From: CAWCUZ01 sp963798795
Lineage (GTDB): Bacteria; Acidobacteriota; Vicinamibacteria; Vicinamibacterales; SCN-69-37
NCBI GenBank assembly: GCA_963798795.1
Contig: CAWCUZ010000003.1
Location: 52,215 to 116,214, forward strand
DNA: 64,000 nucleotides
Direction of reading: 5' to 3'
Position numbers and translations under genes: made by a program. Numbering within the stretch: position 1 is the stretch's first letter; every line of letters starts with the position of its first letter. Below are positions 60,609 to 64,000 of the stretch, piece by piece. The notes below the pieces were generated by a model. The model saw nothing but the letters and a program-made list of their open reading frames with translations. It had not been told where the DNA came from and did no database searches.

Positions 60609-60699
60609 GCCTAACGCTGCGCTTGAGCCGCGGCGCGCTCGTTCCTGAGATCTTTCACACGATGATACGCGCGCCGTCGGCTCCAAGCGCTTGTTAGAC
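60609..60699 (-). repeat. attC site of the cassette nearest attI
   Basis: GCCTAAC ... GTTAGAC, 91 bp; arms CTGCGCTTGAGCCGCGGCGCGC / GCGCGCCGTCGGCTCCAAGCGC. Confidence 0.92.
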
Positions 60700-61258
60700 C
60701 GCACGGGGCATGATTTCCCAAGCCACCACCTTGACTTGCTGGTGAATCGGGTGGATCAGGCCGGGCCGATTGACTTCCACCCGCCCGCCGATGTTCAACC
60801 CGATTACCAACCTCGCGATGGTTTCAAACGCCGCAAGCAGAGGCGAGAGGTCGATCTCAGGCGGCGTGTGCTCGTAGCCGATCACGACAGCAGCCCGGCG
60901 CTCCGGACCATTCCAACCCTCCAGCTTCAAACAATCGCCGATGACGCTCACGTTGCCCGCGTACAGGATGAAGAAGGTTGACCGACCAGTTTTCTGCCTG
61001 CCGGCCATTGTCGCCGAAGGGCCTGGCGAGTTTGAACTCCAGTGCCCAGTGTCCAGTGATCAGAAGGTCTGGAGTTCGACGGGTGGCCACTTTGCCCGCG
61101 TACTGCTCGCGCCGGTTGAGGCGATCGGCGATGGCTCGGAGAAGTTGGGGCTCTCCGTACGGACCAACCCCAGGCTGGAACTGCTTGAACGGAACTCGCG
61201 ACGCGTCGAGGTCGACGATCGCGTCAGCGACGTCATTTACAACCTGCGAGAGATCCAT
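60694..61258 (-). pseudogene. PD-(D/E)xK-like hypothetical protein, first cassette, frameshifted
   Basis: First frame: MDLSQVVNDVADAIVDLDAS, LLRAIADRLNRREQYAGKVA, TPDLLITGHWALEFKLARPF. After a shift near 60968: ILYAGNVSVIGDCLKLEGWN, AAVVIGYEHTPPEIDLSPLL, KVVAWEIMPRAV. P-D-L-L-x(n)-E-F-K is a PD-(D/E)xK nuclease-like core, and YAGNVSVIGDCLKL plus E-H-T-P-P resemble restriction-enzyme-like inactive or regulatory folds. About 187 residues when joined. Canonical direction; most recently acquired cassette by position. Confidence 0.5.
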
Positions 61259-61271
61259 CTGTTGATTGTGC

Positions 61272-61333
61272 GGTCTAACGACAAGTAGGCTGAACTTGAT
61301 AATGCGACGGGTTCAGCGTGGCTGCAGTCTAAC
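61272..61333 (-). other. candidate attI recombination site
   Basis: Two direct core-like boxes GTCTAAC (61272-61278 and 61327-61333), read on the minus strand as GTTAGAC, 55 bp apart. There is no attC-type inverted partner. A GCTGAAC ... GTTCAGC inverted repeat lies between them. The left box borders the first cassette, and the site sits 91 bp beyond the intI stop. Confidence 0.6.
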
Positions 61334-61423
61334 ACCGGGCCCGGCGACAAAGCCCCGCGAAATTGCGTGAGCTGCGGGAATAGGCGGACCAGCCTATTTC
61401 GATATTTCTGGCCGACCCGCGGC

Positions 61424-62420
61424 CTATTTCCGGGTTCCTGGCATGGTGGCCGGCAGGCCGTCGAGCGGACTGCGCACCCCTCGACCGCCCCGGTTGAGCA
61501 CGTGCGTATAGATCATCGTCGTCGCCACGTCGCGATGGCCCAGCAGTTCCTGGATCGTCCGGATGTCGTAGCCGGCCTCGAGCAGGTGGGTGGCAAACGA
61601 ATGACGGAAGCGAGTGACAGGTCGCCGGCTGGGCGATTCCCGCGGCCCTGACCGCTGCCTTGAACGGCGCGCTGCAGCACTGACTCGTGGAGGTGATGCC
61701 GTCGCCGCTCCCCCGTTGCGGAATCGACGTAGCGCCTGGTTGCCGGAAACACCCATTGCCACGCCCACTCGGTTGCCGCGTTCGGGTACTTGCGTGGGAG
61801 CGCGCCCGGCAGAGCCACGGCGCCACGTCCGGCCCGCAGATACGCGTCGTGCTGTGCTTTCATCCCATCCAGATGACCCCGCAGTGGTCCCTCCAGCCCG
61901 GCCGGGAGCATCGTCACCGATCGCGTCCCCCTTCGGATCGCGAATCGTGAGCTCCCCCCGCTCGAAGTGCACGTCCTTCACGCGCAGCTCGGCGCATTCC
62001 AGGAGCCGCAGGCCCGATCCGTACAGGAGCGATGCCATCAGCCCACGGGGCCTCGCAGCCGCGAGGACCGCCGCCACCTCCGTGCGCGACAGGACCACCG
62101 GCAGCCGCGTGGTTGCCTCGCCCGGACGATCCCGTCATCCACGGCAACCGGTCGCCGAGGACCACCTCGTAAAGGAACAGGATCGCGCTCAGCGCCTGGT
62201 TCTGCGTCGACGCGCTGACGCCGCGCTCGGCCAGGCTGGAGAGAAAGACCGTGACCTCGCCACCCCCGAGGTCCCGCGGGTGTCGTTTGCCGTGAAATAG
62301 GATGAACCGCCGAATCCATGCGACGTACGCGTCTCCCGTTCGTGGGCTGTAGTGCCGCATGCGAATGGCTTCGCGTACCCGGTCGAGCAACCTGGGTTGA
62401 CGCGGACCCTGGGACTCCAT
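61424..62420 (-). pseudogene. intI: integron integrase IntI, frameshifted
   Basis: Tyrosine recombinase, about 330 residues when joined. N-terminal SAM-like domain: LLDRVREAIRMRHYSPRTGD, AYVAWIRRFILFHGKRHPRD, ASTQNQALSAILFLYEVVLG. Catalytic domain pieces: LLYGSGLRLLECAELRVKDV (first Arg), an insertion with EWAWQWVFPATRRYVDSATG + RRHHLHESVLQRAV (the IntI-specific region), then RFRHSFATHLLEAGYDIRTI, QELLGHRDVATTMIYTHVLN (H-x-x-R, H, Tyr). The frame changes near 62.11, 61.92 and 61.65 kb. It reads towards attI, the reverse of the class 1 arrangement. Confidence 0.88.
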
Positions 62421-62571
62421 GCGTTGTTTGAATGGAAGATCCGTGCCGAGCGGAGACGTCGCCAGGCCACGCGAGCCGCTCTGAACGTTGCGGATTTGTG
62501 TACGCCGGCCGACGCAGAGCCAGTAGCGTTACCGGCTCACCTTCCCTTCTGCTTGGAGTACAACTACCCCC

Positions 62572-64000
62572 ATGCCCCGCCCCACCCCGACTCGCTTCAC
62601 CCTCGCCCTCACCACCCTCGCCCTTCTCCTCACCCTCGCCCCCTCCGCCGCCACCCAGGGCGGCGGCCAGCGCGGCCGGGGCGGCGGGCCGCGCGGGAGG
62701 AGCGTCACGCTGGGCGATGTGACCGCGTTCGATGTCAAGGACCGCGTCGCCACCGTGAGCGCCGGCGCGGACCAGGTGCGCCTCATCTTCTACCGCCCCG
62801 ACATCGTCCGCATCTGGCTCGGGCCGGATGGGCAGTTCACCGAGGCGCAGCCGAACCCGGATGACGCGCAGATGGTCGTCTACGACGGCGCGCCGGTGGA
62901 CTTCGCCTGGCGCGACGCGGGCGACTACTACCGGCTCGACAGCGGCGCCTTCGTCCTGCGCGTGAACAAGCGACCGCTGAAGTTCGCGATGTTCGACAAG
63001 TCGAACCGCACGGTCATCTGGGAAAAGACGAAGCCGCTGACCTATGGGCCGTCCACCGTGCAGACGCTGCGGCGCGGGGCAAATCGAGAACTTCTACGGC
63101 GGCAGTACAGAAGAATGGCTACTTCTCGCACCGCGACACCTCCGTGAACATCCGCCTGAACACGCGCGGCTGGAACGGAGCAAGAAGAAAGACGCCCAAC
63201 CCGGCGCCCTTCTACATGAGCACCGCCGGCTACGGCGTGTTCCGCAACACCATCACGCCCGGCCGCTACGATTTCCTGTCGCCGCTCGCCCTGTCGCACG
63301 ACGAGCCGCGCTTTGACGCGTACTACTTCTACGGCCCGTCCCTGAAGAAAATCCTGGAGGACTACACGCTCGTGACCGGGCGCCCCTTCATGATCCCGCG
63401 CTGGGGCCTCGGGTTCGGCGACTCCGACTGCTACAACAAGACCGGCAAGACGATGGACGTGGTGTCGAAGGTCGCGGAGAAGTACCGCGAGAACGACATG
63501 CCCGGAAGCTGGATCATGCCGAACGACGGCTACGGCTGCGGCTACCAGGAGCTGCCCGAGACGATTGCCGCGCTCGCCAAGCTCGGTTTCCACACCGGCC
63601 TCTGGACCGAGAACGGCCTCGAGCGCATCGCCACCGAGGTCCACGACTACGGCTCGCGCGTGATGGGGAAACTCGACGTCGCCTGGGTTGGCCGCGGCTA
63701 CCAGTTCGCGCTGAACGGCATGCGGGCGACGCCTACGGCGGCATCGAGAACAATGCCGACACGCGCGGGTTCGTCTGGACGACGTGCGCCTGGACCGGCG
63801 GACAGCGCTACGGCGACCATCTGGTCCGGCGACCAGTCGGGGCAACTGGGAGTACATCCGCTTTCACATCCCAACCGTGCTCGGCGCCGGCCTCTCAGGC
63901 TTCAACGCCGCCACCGGCGACGTGGACGGCATCTTCGGCGGCAGCGCCCAGACGCAGGTCCGCGACCTGCAGTGGAAGGCGCTCACGCCGGCGTGGATTC
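62572..64000 (+). pseudogene. GH31-family glycosidase, exported, frameshifted and cut by the window end
   Basis: Signal peptide (FTLALTTLALLLTLAPSAAT), then the N-terminal beta-sandwich (VRLIFYRPDIVRIWLGPDGQ). After frame changes near 63.08, 63.19 and 63.72 kb: FMIPRWGLGFGDSDCYNKTG, MPGSWIMPNDGYGCGYQELP, GFHTGLWTENGLERIATEVH, LDVAWVGRGYQFALNGM (catalytic Asp region), NADTRGFVWTTCAWTGGQRY. These match the GH31 barrel, particularly the subgroup with YGCGY and K-L-D-V-A-W motifs reported for alpha-N-acetylgalactosaminidase-like enzymes (from memory, not checked). Confidence 0.78.

Larger units (their letters stand above)
38020..62420 (-). mobile_element. chromosomal integron: intI, candidate attI and about 25 cassettes
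   Basis: About 26 imperfect palindromes bounded by RYYYAAC and GTTRRRY alternate with one- or two-gene cassettes from 38.0 to 60.7 kb, followed by a candidate attI (61272-61333) and an IntI-type recombinase gene (61424-62420). The extrahelical bases of the attC arms are on the side expected if attI is at the right, and duplicated cassettes end exactly at the RYYYAA/C crossover on their right side and include the attC on their left. The canonical direction is therefore the minus strand, and intI is read in the same direction. Three IS elements interrupt the array. Confidence 0.9.

Noticed and set aside
43326..60699. Repeated palindromes could be a CRISPR array or REP elements
   Set aside because: Spacing is gene-sized (0.4-1.5 kb), the repeats vary in sequence but keep RYYYAAC/GTTRRRY cores, and an IntI gene lies at one end: attC sites.
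61272..61333. Reading this as an ordinary attC
   Set aside because: The two cores are direct rather than inverted and there is no long arm complementarity to the outer boxes; attI fits better.
1..64000. tRNA or rRNA genes
   Set aside because: No rRNA-like conserved stretches or tRNA cloverleaf with a T-loop GTTCRANYC were recognised by eye; a tRNAscan run would settle it.

Overview
The window is about 64 kb of high-GC DNA from a bacterium that looks like an Acidobacteriota member, possibly close to Vicinamibacteria (inference). The evidence is an ADOP-type duplicated-orphan permease, a BNR/VPS10-repeat exported protein, a Ser/Thr kinase fused to a TolB-like propeller, a penicillin-acylase-type hydrolase, an S10 peptidase, and many small lipoproteins and exported proteins. 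No rRNA, tRNA or CRISPR was recognised.

Positions 1-37.7 kb are ordinary chromosome. In order they hold: a DabA-type inorganic-carbon uptake operon (dabA C-terminus plus two proton-channel NuoL/NuoM-like subunits), an OPT transporter, exported proteins, a BNR-repeat protein, a rhodanese-like CxxCW protein, an M20 amidohydrolase, a PepSY protein, the ADOP permease, gluQ, an S10 peptidase, vapBC plus broken vapC remnants, a GT39-like membrane protein, a penicillin acylase homologue, a histidine kinase / response-regulator-reductase pair, a squalene-cyclase-like protein, VOC and GyrI-like proteins, and a large kinase.

From about 38.0 to 62.4 kb lies a chromosomal integron. About 26 attC sites (RYYYAAC ... 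GTTRRRY, mostly 73-128 bp) separate about 25 cassettes. A tyrosine recombinase with integron-integrase features (intI, 61424-62420, minus strand) sits at the right end, next to a candidate attI (61272-61333). The attC asymmetry and the borders of duplicated cassettes both place attI on the right, so the canonical reading direction of the array is the minus strand. intI is transcribed in that same direction and its 3' end faces attI. This is the inverted layout, opposite to class 1 and Vibrio integrons.

The cassettes encode many toxin-antitoxin modules (three HicAB types, RelBE/ParDE, HigBA, Phd-Doc), small membrane proteins, a CPBP protease, GNAT, ICMT, cupin, barstar, a Kelch-like exported protein, a lipoprotein, an HExxH protein and a PD-(D/E)xK-like protein. 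Every cassette read against the canonical direction is a toxin-antitoxin module. Five cassettes are present twice, with identity ending at the recombination core. Three IS elements have landed in the array: IS21-like in a parE toxin, IS256-like in a cupin gene, and IS701-like exactly in an attC core.

Right of intI, a GH31 glycosidase gene runs off the window. Many genes, including intI and all but one transposase, carry single-base frameshifts. Some are probably sequencing errors, so 'pseudogene' here means 'broken in this sequence'.
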